A program made the position numbers and the translations under genes. A model generated the notes under the pieces. It was given only the letters and a program-made list of their open reading frames with translations, made no database searches and was not told the origin of the DNA. Shown here piece after piece: positions 13,444 through 21,022 of a stretch of 22,810 nt of DNA (positions are counted from its first letter, which is position 1; each line of letters starts with the position of its first letter). The stretch is from a virus: positions 1-22,810 of IMG/VR virus record IMGVR_UViG_3300020442_000186; one strand, 5' to 3'.

Positions 13444-13480
13444 CATAAACTAGCCCATATTATATGCAACCTAGTTTATG
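13444..13480 (+). promoter_or_regulatory. Perfect 10-bp hairpin at the 5' end of the capsid leader
   Basis: CATAAACTAG (13444-13453) pairs exactly with CTAGTTTATG (13471-13480) across a 17-base loop. It begins within a few bases of the predicted transcription start. A 5'-terminal hairpin often protects an mRNA from decay. It could also be read as a terminator for upstream transcription, but the following sequence (TTTAATTAATTAG) is not a clean U-run. Confidence 0.5.
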
Positions 13481-13541
13481 TTTAATTAATTAGCAAATTC
13501 CAGTAATACGAGAAGAACACTCTATTATGTTTAAGCCCAAT

Positions 13542-13570
13542 CTTTGAATACGATTGCAACGTATTTTAAG
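13542..13570 (+). promoter_or_regulatory. Second hairpin in the capsid leader
   Basis: CTTTGAATACG (13542-13552) and CGTATTTTAAG (13560-13570) form a stem with six perfect central pairs, one wobble, one mismatch and three outer pairs around a 7-base loop. It lies 75 bases before the capsid ATG. With the first hairpin it makes a structured leader. The rest of the gap holds no open frame I would call a gene. Confidence 0.4.
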
Positions 13571-13644
13571 TTTGCACCTTTAACAGTAGACCTCTAATGG
13601 TATGGTACTTTGCATCTGTTTAAGTAAAAGATAGGAGAATTAAA

Positions 13645-14727
13645 ATGGCTTTTACTACTGCGGCAGGATATGGAAATTTACCTAACGGAAATTTCTCGCC
13701 AATTATCTATTCTAAACAGGTACAACTTGCTTTTCGTAAGGGTTCTGTTGTAGAAGCGATAACAAATTCAGACTACTTTGGTGAAATTGCAAACTTTGGA
13801 GATACAGTTAAAGTAATCAAAGAACCTGAAATCACAGTCAAGTCATATGCTCGTGGCACAACTATTTCACCACAAGACATTGACGATGAAGAGTTCTCTC
13901 TTACCATTGACAAAGCAAACTATTTTGCATTTAAAGTTGATGATATTGAAGAAGCTCATTCGCATATTAACTTTCAATCACTTGCATCTGATCGTGCAGC
14001 GTATAGATTGAAAGATCAATACGATCAAGAAGTATTAGGTTATTTATCAGGATTTAAACAGTCAGCACTACATGGTGTTGCTGATACTGCTAATACCACA
14101 GTCAACGGAACTAAAGCTGTTTCAACAGCAGGTAGTGACGAATTACTTTCTTCAATGAAAATTGACGCAAGTGACTTTGGCGATGGTGATGGTAGTACAG
14201 GTTCTGCAAGTAACAGTATCGTACTTCAGCCAAGAGCAGGTGGAGCAACAGACACAACTCCTGCTGATGGTAATACTTTTCCATTGACATTGATTGCTCG
14301 TATGTCAAGAAAATTAGATCAGCAAAATGTTGACTCAGCAAATAGATGGCTTGTAGTTGACCCTGTATTTGTTGAACTATTAAAAGATGAAGACTCAAGA
14401 CTGTTTAACGCAGACTTTGGTGGAAACACAGGTGGTCTTCAGAATGGTATGGTTCTAAATAATTTACATGGTTTTAAAGTATACATGTCAAATAATTTGC
14501 CAACAGTTGGAACTGGTCCGGGAACTAACGCAGCTTCAAATACATCAAACTATGGTGTAATTGTTGCAGGTCATAGTTCTGCTATAGCAACTGCTGAACA
14601 AATCAATAAAACAGAAACTTACAGAGACCCTGATAGTTTCGCTGATATTGTTCGTGGTATGCATCTGTATGGTAGAAAGATACTTCGCCCTGAAGCCATC
14701 ACTACTGCAATCTACAACATAGCGTAA
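13645..14727 (+). CDS. Major capsid protein, 360 aa
   Basis: AGGAG lies upstream. The sequence has the features of HK97-fold phage coat proteins of the marine podovirus type: VQLAFRKGSVVEAITNSDYF near residue 27, a FGDTVKVIKEPEITVKSYAR strand region, ISPQDIDDEEFSLTIDKANY, then FKVDDIEEAHSH and an ARMSRKLDQQNVDSANRWLV helix-strand block. The C-terminus has DIVRGMHLYGRKILRPEAI. Position after the scaffold, a private strong promoter and the size agree. It would form the icosahedral shell. No cleavage site can be read off. Confidence 0.9.
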   Translation: MAFTTAAGYGNLPNGNFSPIIYSKQVQLAFRKGSVVEAITNSDYFGEIANFGDTVKVIKEPEITVKSYARGTTISPQDIDDEEFSLTIDKANYFAFKVDDIEEAHSHINFQSLASDRAAYRLKDQYDQEVLGYLSGFKQSALHGVADTANTTVNGTKAVSTAGSDELLSSMKIDASDFGDGDGSTGSASNSIVLQPRAGGATDTTPADGNTFPLTLIARMSRKLDQQNVDSANRWLVVDPVFVELLKDEDSRLFNADFGGNTGGLQNGMVLNNLHGFKVYMSNNLPTVGTGPGTNAASNTSNYGVIVAGHSSAIATAEQINKTETYRDPDSFADIVRGMHLYGRKILRPEAITTAIYNIA

Positions 14728-14740
14728 GGGAGATTAGATT

Positions 14741-15232
14741 ATGGCATTTGGTGATAATACACTTCAAGCAGCGAGAGGTAATTCGCAGCGTGGTAGAAAT
14801 CCATACTTGGTTCAAACTGTTTTGAACTGGGCTACAGCTTTATCAGACAGACCTTCTGGTTCTCTTGCAGCAGCTGACGTTATTCCTGTTATAGCTGTAC
14901 CAAAAGGTCACATGATACTAAACGCAGGTATTGAAGTTGATACTGCTACCGATGGTTCTACTTTTACAGTAGACCTAGGAACTGGTGTTGACCCTGACGT
15001 TTTTGTTGATGGCTTTGATGCTACATCTGCAGCAGGAGTGGTAGCACAAAATCCCGCAGCATACCAGCCAGTTATGGCTGTTGCTAACGATAACATTGAT
15101 GTAACAATTGCATCACTTTCAGGTGGTGCAGTTACTTCAGGTAAGTTTCGTATTTGGGCACTTCTTATGGATTGTTCAGATATGGGTAGCGACATGGTTG
15201 CTGACGAAGTAGACAGAGATACATTAGCGTAA
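14741..15232 (+). CDS. Probable head decoration or minor head protein, 163 aa
   Basis: GGGAG precedes the ATG, 13 bases after the capsid stop. After a short basic N-terminus (AARGNSQRGRNPYLVQTVLN) the rest looks all-beta, with alternating hydrophobic residues, IPVIAVPKGHMILNAGIEV and a TFTVDLGTGVDPDVFVDGFD block. I recall this arrangement in structural proteins encoded right after the coat gene in marine phages. It is probably co-expressed with the capsid and stopped by the hairpin that follows. A tail-attachment role is the alternative. Confidence 0.7.
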   Translation: MAFGDNTLQAARGNSQRGRNPYLVQTVLNWATALSDRPSGSLAAADVIPVIAVPKGHMILNAGIEVDTATDGSTFTVDLGTGVDPDVFVDGFDATSAAGVVAQNPAAYQPVMAVANDNIDVTIASLSGGAVTSGKFRIWALLMDCSDMGSDMVADEVDRDTLA

Positions 15233-15244
15233 CTCACACACAAT

Positions 15245-15269
15245 AGAGGGCAGGGAAACTTGCCCTCTT
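15245..15269 (+). terminator. Terminator-like hairpin after the capsid and decoration genes
   Basis: AGAGGGCA (15245-15252) pairs exactly with TGCCCTCT (15261-15268) around an 8-base loop, a G+C-rich 8-bp stem in AT-rich surroundings. It is followed only by a short TTAT, so termination would be partial. That would separate high capsid expression from the tail genes while still allowing read-through; no new promoter is seen before the next gene. Confidence 0.6.
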
Positions 15270-15286
15270 ATAACTAGGAATTTAGT

Positions 15287-15637
15287 ATGACATTTGAAGT
15301 AAAAAGAAGAGTAAACGCTTTTGTAGGTTTAAGTTCAACTGATCTTACTACACTTTATACATGTCCTACAAACAAAACAGCAGTAATTAAAGAAGTATTT
15401 ATTTGTAATACAGACACTACAAACAGTAGAGATATAACGATAGCAATTACTGACACATCAGCATCTACTACTTTTAATTTAATTAAAACTAAGACAGTAG
15501 GTAATGATGATTTTTTAAGATTAGATAGTGCAGACATTATATTAGAGTCAGGAGATATAATAAAGGCACAGGCAAGTGCTGTAGACGATTTAGAAGTTTC
15601 AGCTTTTATTGAGGAATATCCTGACCCAATGAGGTAA
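15287..15637 (+). CDS. Small beta-rich virion appendage protein, 116 aa
   Basis: AGGAA lies upstream of the ATG. The pattern of short strands (LTTLYTCPTNKTAVIKEVFI, ITIAITDTSAS) ending in RLDSADIILESGDIIKAQAS matches a small beta-sandwich protein I recall as a tail or neck appendage in marine phages. The product at 18136 has the same layout (VIDG/GSKIVLQNGDQLFVKS near the end), so the two look like distant paralogues. Virion location is inferred; no receptor-binding evidence. Confidence 0.7.
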   Translation: MTFEVKRRVNAFVGLSSTDLTTLYTCPTNKTAVIKEVFICNTDTTNSRDITIAITDTSASTTFNLIKTKTVGNDDFLRLDSADIILESGDIIKAQASAVDDLEVSAFIEEYPDPMR

Positions 15638-15639
15638 AC

Positions 15640-16071
15640 ATGTCAGTAACAACTGCAATGACAACATCTTTCAAACGAGAGTTACTTCAAGGCTTACATG
15701 ATCTTGATGGACACACTCTTAAACTAGCTCTAATTAAATCAGGCGAATCAGGCACATTTGGAGCTTCTTCCACAAATTTTTCAGAACTATCATCAGATGA
15801 AGCATCAGGTACAGGGTACTCTAGTGGTGGTGCGACATTGGGAAGTGTATCTATAGCATTAGATGGTACAACAGCAACTGTAGATTTTGCAGATGTAAGT
15901 TTTAGTAACTCTACAATATCTGCATCAGGTGCAATGATATATAATACAAGTGCAAGTAATAGAGCAATAGCAGTAATTAGTTTTGGTGGAACAGTAGCAT
16001 CTACAGCAGGTACATTTACAGTAACTATGCCAACAGCAGATGCAAGTAATGCAATTATAAGATTGGCATAA
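15640..16071 (+). CDS. Tail or appendage structural protein, 143 aa
   Basis: It starts two bases after the previous stop. The N-terminus (SFKRELLQGLHDLDGHTLKL) is followed by ALIKSGESGTFG, GTGYSSGGATL and an all-beta C-terminal half with SASGAMIYNTSASNRAIAVI then SFGG and PTADASNAIIRLA. This family (GYxxGGxxL, DFxDxxxxxxTxxAxGAMIY, PTADAxNAIIRxA) is familiar from virion proteins of marine phages of several types. It probably forms part of the tail or fibre base; exact role unknown. Confidence 0.75.
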   Translation: MSVTTAMTTSFKRELLQGLHDLDGHTLKLALIKSGESGTFGASSTNFSELSSDEASGTGYSSGGATLGSVSIALDGTTATVDFADVSFSNSTISASGAMIYNTSASNRAIAVISFGGTVASTAGTFTVTMPTADASNAIIRLA

Positions 16072-16073
16072 GT

Positions 16074-18122
16074 ATGGCTCTTGAAGTACATGACAGAGTA
16101 AAAGAAACTACTACTACCACAGGAACTGATGCATATGCTTTAGGTGGTGCAGTAACAGGTTTTGAAACCTTTGGTTCACATTTAGGTGATACCGATACAA
16201 CTTACTATGTGTGTACTGATGGTACAAACTTTGAAATTGGTATAGGTACATATAACACTTCTGGAAATACACTAACAAGATCAACTATACTTGCAAGTTC
16301 TAACTCAGGCAACGACAATATTCATACTTGGGCAGCAGGAACAAAAGAAATATTTATAACATATCCATCTAGTAAGGCTGTGTTTAAAGATGCAAGTGAC
16401 AATATAAACGGAACATTTGTAGGTAATATCACAGGCAATGTCACAGGTAATACAAGTGGTAGTTCAGGCTCAACAACAGGCAACGCTGCAACAGCTACTG
16501 CTTTAGAAACAGCTAGAACAATAAACGGCACAAGTTTTGATGGAACAGGAAATATAACTGTAACTGCCGCGGCAGGAACATTAACAGGTAGTACACTTAA
16601 CTCAGGAGTAACAGCATCTAGTTTAACTAGTCTTGGAACACTAGCTAGTAATTTAAACTTAGGGGGTCAAGACATTGTAACCACAACATCCAATCAAGAT
16701 ATTGATCTTGCAGCACATGGAACAGGTAGAGTTGTAATTAAAGGTAATGATAATGCAGGAGCATTAGTTCTTAATTGTGAAGCAAACAGTCATGGTCAAA
16801 CAATTCTAGCTGCACCACATTCTGCTCAAGCAGCTAATACACTAAGACTTCCTGATCATGGTGCTGGTGTTACTACTACATCAGATTTAGTTTCTACAAC
16901 AATAGCACAAACTTTAACTAACAAAACTATTGACTCAGATAGTAATACAATAACAAACATTGTTAACGCTGATATAAAATCTAGTGCAGCGATTGCAAAT
17001 TCTAAACTAGCTAACTCAAGCATAACTGTATCTGATGGTTCTAGTTCAACTGCTGTAGCATTAGGTGGAACAGTTACATTTGCAGGAACAAGTAATGAAG
17101 TTGAGGTTGGAGAGAGTTCAGGAACAATAACAGTTGGACTACCTAATGATGTAACTATAGCAGGTAATCTTACAGTTAATGGTACTACAACTACAATAGA
17201 CACAACTAACACACTTGTTAAAGACAGCTTACTAGGTTTAAATAATGGTGCATCTTCTAACTCTAATGACAGTGGTATCATTATAGAAAGAGGTTCTACA
17301 GGTAACGATGCTCTGTTTATATGGGATGAATCTGAAGACAAGTTTGCTTTAGGAACAACCACAGATAACGCAAGTAGTACAGGCAACCTTAACATGACAA
17401 CAGGCACGTTGGTTGCTAACATAGAAGGTAATGTAACAGGTAATGTAACAGGCAACGTCAGTGGAAGTTCAGGTTCTACTACAGGTAATGCCGCAACAGC
17501 TACAGCACTAGCTACAGGTAGAACCATTGGAATGACAGGAGATGTCGTTTGGACATCTGCTAGTTTTGATGGATCAGGCAATGTAACAGGCAGTGCAACA
17601 ATACAGTCAAGTGCTGTAGAAAATAGTATGTTAGCAGGTAGTATAGCTGACAGTAAACTTAATCAAATAACTACAGCAGGTAAAGTCGCTCTAGGTGCAT
17701 TAGAAATAGATGGTGCAAGTGATATTGGTGCAGATTTAGCAGATGCTGATTTAATTATTGTTGATGATGGTGCAGGTGGAACAGAAGTAAAATCTGAATT
17801 AACAAGAGTTAAAAAATATATTTATTCTGCAATGTCAGGTGATGCAACTGCAAGTGATGCAGGAGCAGTAACAATAGCAAATGGTGCTGTAGAAACTGCA
17901 ATGTTAGCTGATGATGCAGTTGATGCAGATAAGTTAGCGTCAAACGCTGTAGTCAATGCTAGTGTAGCATCAGGTGCAGCTATTGATGCAACTAAAATAC
18001 ATGATGGCACAATATCAAATACTGAGTTTGGACATTTAAATGGAGTATCATCTAATATACAAACACAGCTAGATGCAGGAACATCAAAAGGGTTCGCCAC
18101 AGCTATGGCGATAGCGTTGTGA
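16074..18122 (+). CDS. Tail fibre protein, 682 aa
   Basis: The N-terminal about 105 residues (DRVKETTTTTGTDAYALGGA ... TYPSSKAVFKDAS) form the virion-attachment domain I recall in many marine phage fibres. The remainder is low-complexity Gly/Thr/Ser/Asn/Ala sequence typical of beta-helical fibre shafts, with no cysteine-rich or enzymatic domain. Two copies of a 34-residue unit (GNxTGNVTGN.SGSSGSTTGN...TI) lie at residues 117-150 and 452-485. The C-terminal FGHLNGVSSNIQTQLDAG is the usual end-of-shaft motif; the protein then stops after 15 more residues, so receptor binding may be by the small proteins encoded next. Confidence 0.85.
   Translation: MALEVHDRVKETTTTTGTDAYALGGAVTGFETFGSHLGDTDTTYYVCTDGTNFEIGIGTYNTSGNTLTRSTILASSNSGNDNIHTWAAGTKEIFITYPSSKAVFKDASDNINGTFVGNITGNVTGNTSGSSGSTTGNAATATALETARTINGTSFDGTGNITVTAAAGTLTGSTLNSGVTASSLTSLGTLASNLNLGGQDIVTTTSNQDIDLAAHGTGRVVIKGNDNAGALVLNCEANSHGQTILAAPHSAQAANTLRLPDHGAGVTTTSDLVSTTIAQTLTNKTIDSDSNTITNIVNADIKSSAAIANSKLANSSITVSDGSSSTAVALGGTVTFAGTSNEVEVGESSGTITVGLPNDVTIAGNLTVNGTTTTIDTTNTLVKDSLLGLNNGASSNSNDSGIIIERGSTGNDALFIWDESEDKFALGTTTDNASSTGNLNMTTGTLVANIEGNVTGNVTGNVSGSSGSTTGNAATATALATGRTIGMTGDVVWTSASFDGSGNVTGSATIQSSAVENSMLAGSIADSKLNQITTAGKVALGALEIDGASDIGADLADADLIIVDDGAGGTEVKSELTRVKKYIYSAMSGDATASDAGAVTIANGAVETAMLADDAVDADKLASNAVVNASVASGAAIDATKIHDGTISNTEFGHLNGVSSNIQTQLDAGTSKGFATAMAIAL
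16422..16523 (+). repeat. First copy of the 34-codon internal repeat in the fibre gene
   Basis: This encodes GNITGNVTGNTSGSSGSTTG and 14 more residues. It matches 17427-17528 at most amino-acid positions but differs at many third codon positions, so the duplication is old or under selection to keep the protein while avoiding DNA recombination. The copies start 1,005 bases apart. Confidence 0.75.
17427..17528 (+). repeat. Second copy of the 34-codon internal repeat in the fibre gene
   Basis: This encodes GNVTGNVTGNVSGSSGSTTG and 14 more residues, in the same reading frame as the first copy. The following TIGMTGDVVWTSASFDGSGN corresponds to TINGTSFDGTGNITV after the first copy, so the repeated unit extends past the 34 codons at lower similarity. 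Confidence 0.75.
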
Positions 18123-18135
18123 ATAGGAGAATATA

Positions 18136-18495
18136 ATGGCACAAGATTTTGAAAGAGCAGTAGCAAAAGACTCTACAAGTGATATTAACATAGGAAACTC
18201 AGCAGTTGCAGTTTTTGACTCTAATTCTGATGATGCTATTGTTGGAATAAGAATGGCAAATGTAATTACATCTCAAATAAATGTAGACTGTTTTGTTAGA
18301 ACAGCAGCTGCAGGTGGTAGTGATTTAGATGTATACCTAATTAAAAATGCACCGATTCCTGTTGGAAGTAGTTTAGAGTTAATAGATGGTGGCAGTAAGA
18401 TTGTATTACAAAATGGCGATCAGTTATTTGTAAAATCTGACACTGCTGACTCTTTAAATTGTTATGTTAGTTTTGTAGATGCTATCAGTGAGTAG
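18136..18495 (+). CDS. Small beta-rich virion appendage protein, 119 aa
   Basis: AGGAG lies upstream. Recognisable blocks: DFERAVAKD at the N-terminus, VGIRMANVITSQINVDCFVR in the first half, YLIKNAPIPVGSSLELIDGG and KIVLQNGDQLFVKSDTAD near the end. Proteins of this pattern (IPVGxxLxxxDG, KIVLxxGDxxxV) are common in marine phages and in T4-like cyanophages as virion proteins of unknown role. It resembles the product at 15287. It comes directly after the fibre gene, 13 bases on, suggesting a collar or fibre-associated part. Confidence 0.75.
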   Translation: MAQDFERAVAKDSTSDINIGNSAVAVFDSNSDDAIVGIRMANVITSQINVDCFVRTAAAGGSDLDVYLIKNAPIPVGSSLELIDGGSKIVLQNGDQLFVKSDTADSLNCYVSFVDAISE

Positions 18496-18503
18496 GAGTA
18501 AAC

Positions 18504-18953
18504 ATGCCATACATAGGTAAAGATGTAGCAACAGCATATCAAAGCACAACAGCCGTACAAAGATTTAATGGTGACGGAAGTGATACAACATTTACATTAA
18601 CAACAGCCGTAAGTTCTGTACAAGACGTTCTTGTATCTGTAGATGGTGTGGTGCAGGATACTGCCGCTTATACAATACCTGATGGTACAACTCTAACATT
18701 TACTGCTGCACCATCAAGTGGAACAGGCAACATATTCGTAAACTACCTAGCACCTCAAGCATCAACAGTAACACCTGCCGCTGAAAATAAAGGTAACTTT
18801 AAAGGTGGTGGATTGTTTAGAACAAATGCTCAATCATTGACAGCAGATATAACAATACTAGCTACAGAAAATGCTAACGTAACAGGACCTTTTACAGTTG
18901 CAAGTGGAGTAACACTTACAGTAGAATCAGGTGGAACATTGGTGACTATATGA
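18504..18953 (+). CDS. Tail appendage protein with MPYIGK N-terminus, 149 aa
   Basis: AGGAG precedes the start. It begins MPYIGKDVATAYQSTTAVQR and continues with a beta domain (FTLTTAVSSVQDVLVSVDGV, TIPDGTTLTFTAAPSSGTGN IFVNYL in two pieces). Its end, NVTGPFTVASGVTLTVESGG then TLVTI, resembles the GPITQNATVTVNGYWSIV end of the product at 21623, which also begins MPYIGK. The two are therefore duplicated fibre-adaptor or appendage modules. The stop overlaps the next start as ATGA. Confidence 0.75.
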   Translation: MPYIGKDVATAYQSTTAVQRFNGDGSDTTFTLTTAVSSVQDVLVSVDGVVQDTAAYTIPDGTTLTFTAAPSSGTGNIFVNYLAPQASTVTPAAENKGNFKGGGLFRTNAQSLTADITILATENANVTGPFTVASGVTLTVESGGTLVTI

Positions 18954-19336
18954 GTACATTAAAAGTAGATACAATACAAAGTACAAGTGGTGGTAGAGCT
19001 ACATTGACCAAACAAGAATGTTGCATTTCATGGTGGCAATATGATCAAGTTAATACTACAACAGATGGTAGCTTTAATGTGTCATCAATAAGTGATGATT
19101 CAACTGGGATATATACACCAACATTAACCAATTCACAATCTAGTATAACAGATAGATGTGTGCAGGTTTCAAGCAACCATGATGATGGAAATAGTTGGGC
19201 TAGACTTTCTTGTATACAACATGATGATGGTGGCACTTATTCAACAACAGCTATTTCAATTGAAGTATTTTATGCTTCTTATACTAAAGATGACAACCAA
19301 CACAACTTTGGCACTGTATTTGGTGGTCTGGCATGA
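18950..19336 (+). CDS. Appendage paralogue family member 1, 128 aa
   Basis: It starts MSTLKVDTIQSTSGG, a leader shared with the products at 22078 (LNVDTIVDKAGSGG) and 22500 (ILKVDAVQTTTG). The body has ISWWQYDQ..TTTDGSFNVS and SSISDDSTGIYT, matching the KAW...DSFN.SS..D.GTG core of the family, and it ends FGGLA. Two adjacent cysteines (24, 25) and two more are present. ATGA overlaps couple it to both neighbours. It is probably a virion surface protein, perhaps a receptor-binding tip; unproven. Confidence 0.65.
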   Translation: MSTLKVDTIQSTSGGRATLTKQECCISWWQYDQVNTTTDGSFNVSSISDDSTGIYTPTLTNSQSSITDRCVQVSSNHDDGNSWARLSCIQHDDGGTYSTTAISIEVFYASYTKDDNQHNFGTVFGGLA

Positions 19337-19761
19337 GTGAAATATTAACTAATAAACTTACAGGCACAACCACAGCAGGTTCAATTGCCGTAACAGGTGA
19401 AGGTAATTCTACCACGACTAATCTGCAACAGGGGTTAGCAAAGGCTTGGACACATTTTCAAGGAACAAGCACGGCTGCTCATGTAGATAGTAATAATTTT
19501 AACACAAGTTCTGTAGACGATGATGGAACAGGTGATTATGGATTACATTTTACAAATAATATGGGTAATGCAACTTACGCTGTAACTTTTGGATTAGATG
19601 ACGATGGTTCGTCTAGTGTTGTACTAAATGCAGATACATCTAATGGAACTATGGCGGCAGGTAATTTTGATTTTGAAAGTTACTATGTGAATTCAACTAA
19701 TAATAGAACAAATTATGACTACGCTAATATTTATATAGTAGTACACGGAGACTTAGCATAA
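19333..19761 (+). CDS. Appendage paralogue family member 2, 142 aa
   Basis: The start is coupled by ATGA. The core KAWTHFQGTSTAAHVDSNNF, SSVDDDGTGDYGLHFTNNM and NATY is shared with members 3 and 4, and the end HGDLA is the family's C-terminal signature. The N-terminal 40 residues (LTNKLTGTTTAGSIAVTGEG) resemble fibre-shaft sequence. All-beta in appearance, no cysteine. Likely exposed on the virion. Confidence 0.7.
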   Translation: MSEILTNKLTGTTTAGSIAVTGEGNSTTTNLQQGLAKAWTHFQGTSTAAHVDSNNFNTSSVDDDGTGDYGLHFTNNMGNATYAVTFGLDDDGSSSVVLNADTSNGTMAAGNFDFESYYVNSTNNRTNYDYANIYIVVHGDLA

Positions 19762-20159
19762 TGGCTTTTGGTAATTTAAAATTTGATACGCTGACAACTT
19801 CTGATGCTAAGAACACAAACACAGAAAAGTCTATTGATACAAGTTATGTTTTTAATGGAAGTGCGAAACAATGGGTGCTACTTCAAAGTAGTGGAAATTC
19901 TGTTACAGATTCATTTAACAATTCAAGTGTTGCAGATAATGGCACTGGTGATTACACTTTAACAAGGACTAATAATATGGCAAATGCAACTTACTGTGCG
20001 ATTGGTAGTTCTGGCGACCCTCAAACTAGCCACAATGCTAGTTCAGATGTAGACGTGCAAACAACATCTGTGCATGATATAAGATGCGTTAATGATGCAG
20101 CAAATTCTACACAAGATATTCCAGATACAGTTAGTACAGTGCATGGAGAGGTAGCATGA
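19761..20159 (+). CDS. Appendage paralogue family member 3, 132 aa
   Basis: The ATG overlaps the previous stop by one base (TAATG). The core KQWVLLQSSGNSVTDSFNNS, SVADNGTGDYTLTRTNNM and NATYC aligns with members 2 and 4; it ends HGEVA. The N-terminal part, FGNLKFDTLTTSDAKNTNTE, differs from the other members, as if each protein joins a different attachment end to one shared domain. Two cysteines. The stop is coupled to the next gene. Confidence 0.7.
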   Translation: MAFGNLKFDTLTTSDAKNTNTEKSIDTSYVFNGSAKQWVLLQSSGNSVTDSFNNSSVADNGTGDYTLTRTNNMANATYCAIGSSGDPQTSHNASSDVDVQTTSVHDIRCVNDAANSTQDIPDTVSTVHGEVA

Positions 20160-20629
20160 TAAAAACACCAGAGTTTCAAGGAACACATTTATGGGAAAGA
20201 TTACATTGGGCGAAAGATAACTTAGAGAAAGTGCAATCAGATATACGAGTAGTATATGAAGACCCTGAAGATATGGACAACCCTGCAAAGATATTAGTTC
20301 CTGACCCTAATTGGATGGCTTGTGCATTACAGGGTGGCATACTACCACCTGTTGAAGTCTATTGGGAATTAGCAAAAGATGAAGCACAACCTAATTTTGA
20401 AAAACATACGAGAGGGTATTTGTTGCATAACACTAAACCTGTTGAAGCAATGACAGAAGAACAAGCAATAGAATACTTAATTAAAAAAGATATTCCACAA
20501 CGTGTATGGCGAACATGGAATGAGGGCAACAAACCAAAGATGGTTATATGCCGAACACATCAACTGCCTGAACATCGTCAATGGCGAAATGCATGGCAAA
20601 TAACCGATGATATAAAACTAGCAGCATAA
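20156..20629 (+). CDS. Phage protein with C-terminal RQWRNAW motif, 157 aa
   Basis: Soluble and mixed alpha/beta, unlike its neighbours: FQGTHLWERLHWAKDNLEKV at the start, PNWMACALQGGILPPVEVYW in the middle, MTEEQAIEYLIKKDIPQRVW, and RTHQLPEHRQWRNAWQI at the end. The last element matches PSDRHFRNAWAI in the next gene. PxxRxxRNAW is a motif I recall in proteins encoded among tail-fibre genes. A fibre assembly or chaperone role is possible. It interrupts the array of appendage paralogues. Confidence 0.65.
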   Translation: MIKTPEFQGTHLWERLHWAKDNLEKVQSDIRVVYEDPEDMDNPAKILVPDPNWMACALQGGILPPVEVYWELAKDEAQPNFEKHTRGYLLHNTKPVEAMTEEQAIEYLIKKDIPQRVWRTWNEGNKPKMVICRTHQLPEHRQWRNAWQITDDIKLAA

Positions 20630-20640
20630 AGGAGAACAAT

Positions 20641-21012
20641 ATGACAAGTTTTATCGTAGACAAGGATGGCAACCAGATTGATGCATCAACAGTTTCATCA
20701 AAGCCATCAGACCGACATTTTAGAAATGCTTGGGCGATTTCTGGTAAAGTTATAGCTGAAGACATGACTAAGGCTAAAGAAATATTTAAAGACAAGATAA
20801 GGGAAGTAAGAACACCTTTATTAGAAGCTGAAGATGTAGCATATATGAAAGCATTAGAAGCAGATGACGCTTCTGCTAAAACTGCAAGTGTTAATAAGAA
20901 GAAAGCATTGAGAGATGCACCTGCGGCAAAAGCTATTACAGATGCAGATACTATTGATAAGTTAAAAGCAGCGTGGGATACATCTGTACTTGGTGACAGC
21001 CCTTACGCATAA
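20641..21012 (+). CDS. Tail-region protein of the DRxFRNAW type, 123 aa
   Basis: AAGGAG supports the start. Sequence begins with IVDKDGNQIDASTVSSKPSD, then RHFRNAWAISG, KAKEIFKDKIREVRTPLLEA, DVAYMKALEADDASAKT and a C-terminal LKAAWDTSVLGDSPYA. I recall this arrangement (FRNAW, KAKEIFKDKIRxxRxPLLxxLD) in proteins next to tail fibres of many marine phages and some prophages, where it is hypothetical or called a tail-fibre assembly-like protein. Mainly helical, hence more likely a chaperone or connector than a fibre. Confidence 0.75.
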   Translation: MTSFIVDKDGNQIDASTVSSKPSDRHFRNAWAISGKVIAEDMTKAKEIFKDKIREVRTPLLEAEDVAYMKALEADDASAKTASVNKKKALRDAPAAKAITDADTIDKLKAAWDTSVLGDSPYA

Positions 21013-21022
21013 GGAGTAAACT

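Noticed and set aside
13444-13480. 10-bp stem considered as a Rho-independent terminator of the scaffold transcript
   Set aside because: It starts just after a strong promoter, the stem is AT-rich, and no uninterrupted T-run follows, so a leader hairpin is more likely.
13504-13511. TAATACGA, the first eight bases of the T7 RNA polymerase promoter consensus
   Set aside because: The match stops after eight bases, there is only one copy, and a good host-type promoter lies 75 bases upstream. A phage polymerase promoter would be expected in several copies.
16422-17528. Repeats in the fibre gene considered as a CRISPR or tandem-repeat array
   Set aside because: They are in-frame protein repeats of a fibre shaft, with irregular spacing and diverged codons, not identical repeats with spacers.
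16856-17581. Minus-strand open frame of 241 codons opposite the fibre gene
   Set aside because: It is the reverse shadow of a low-complexity repeat gene (Val/Leu/Pro-rich complement of Gly/Thr/Asn codons) with no ribosome binding site; the plus-strand gene is certain.
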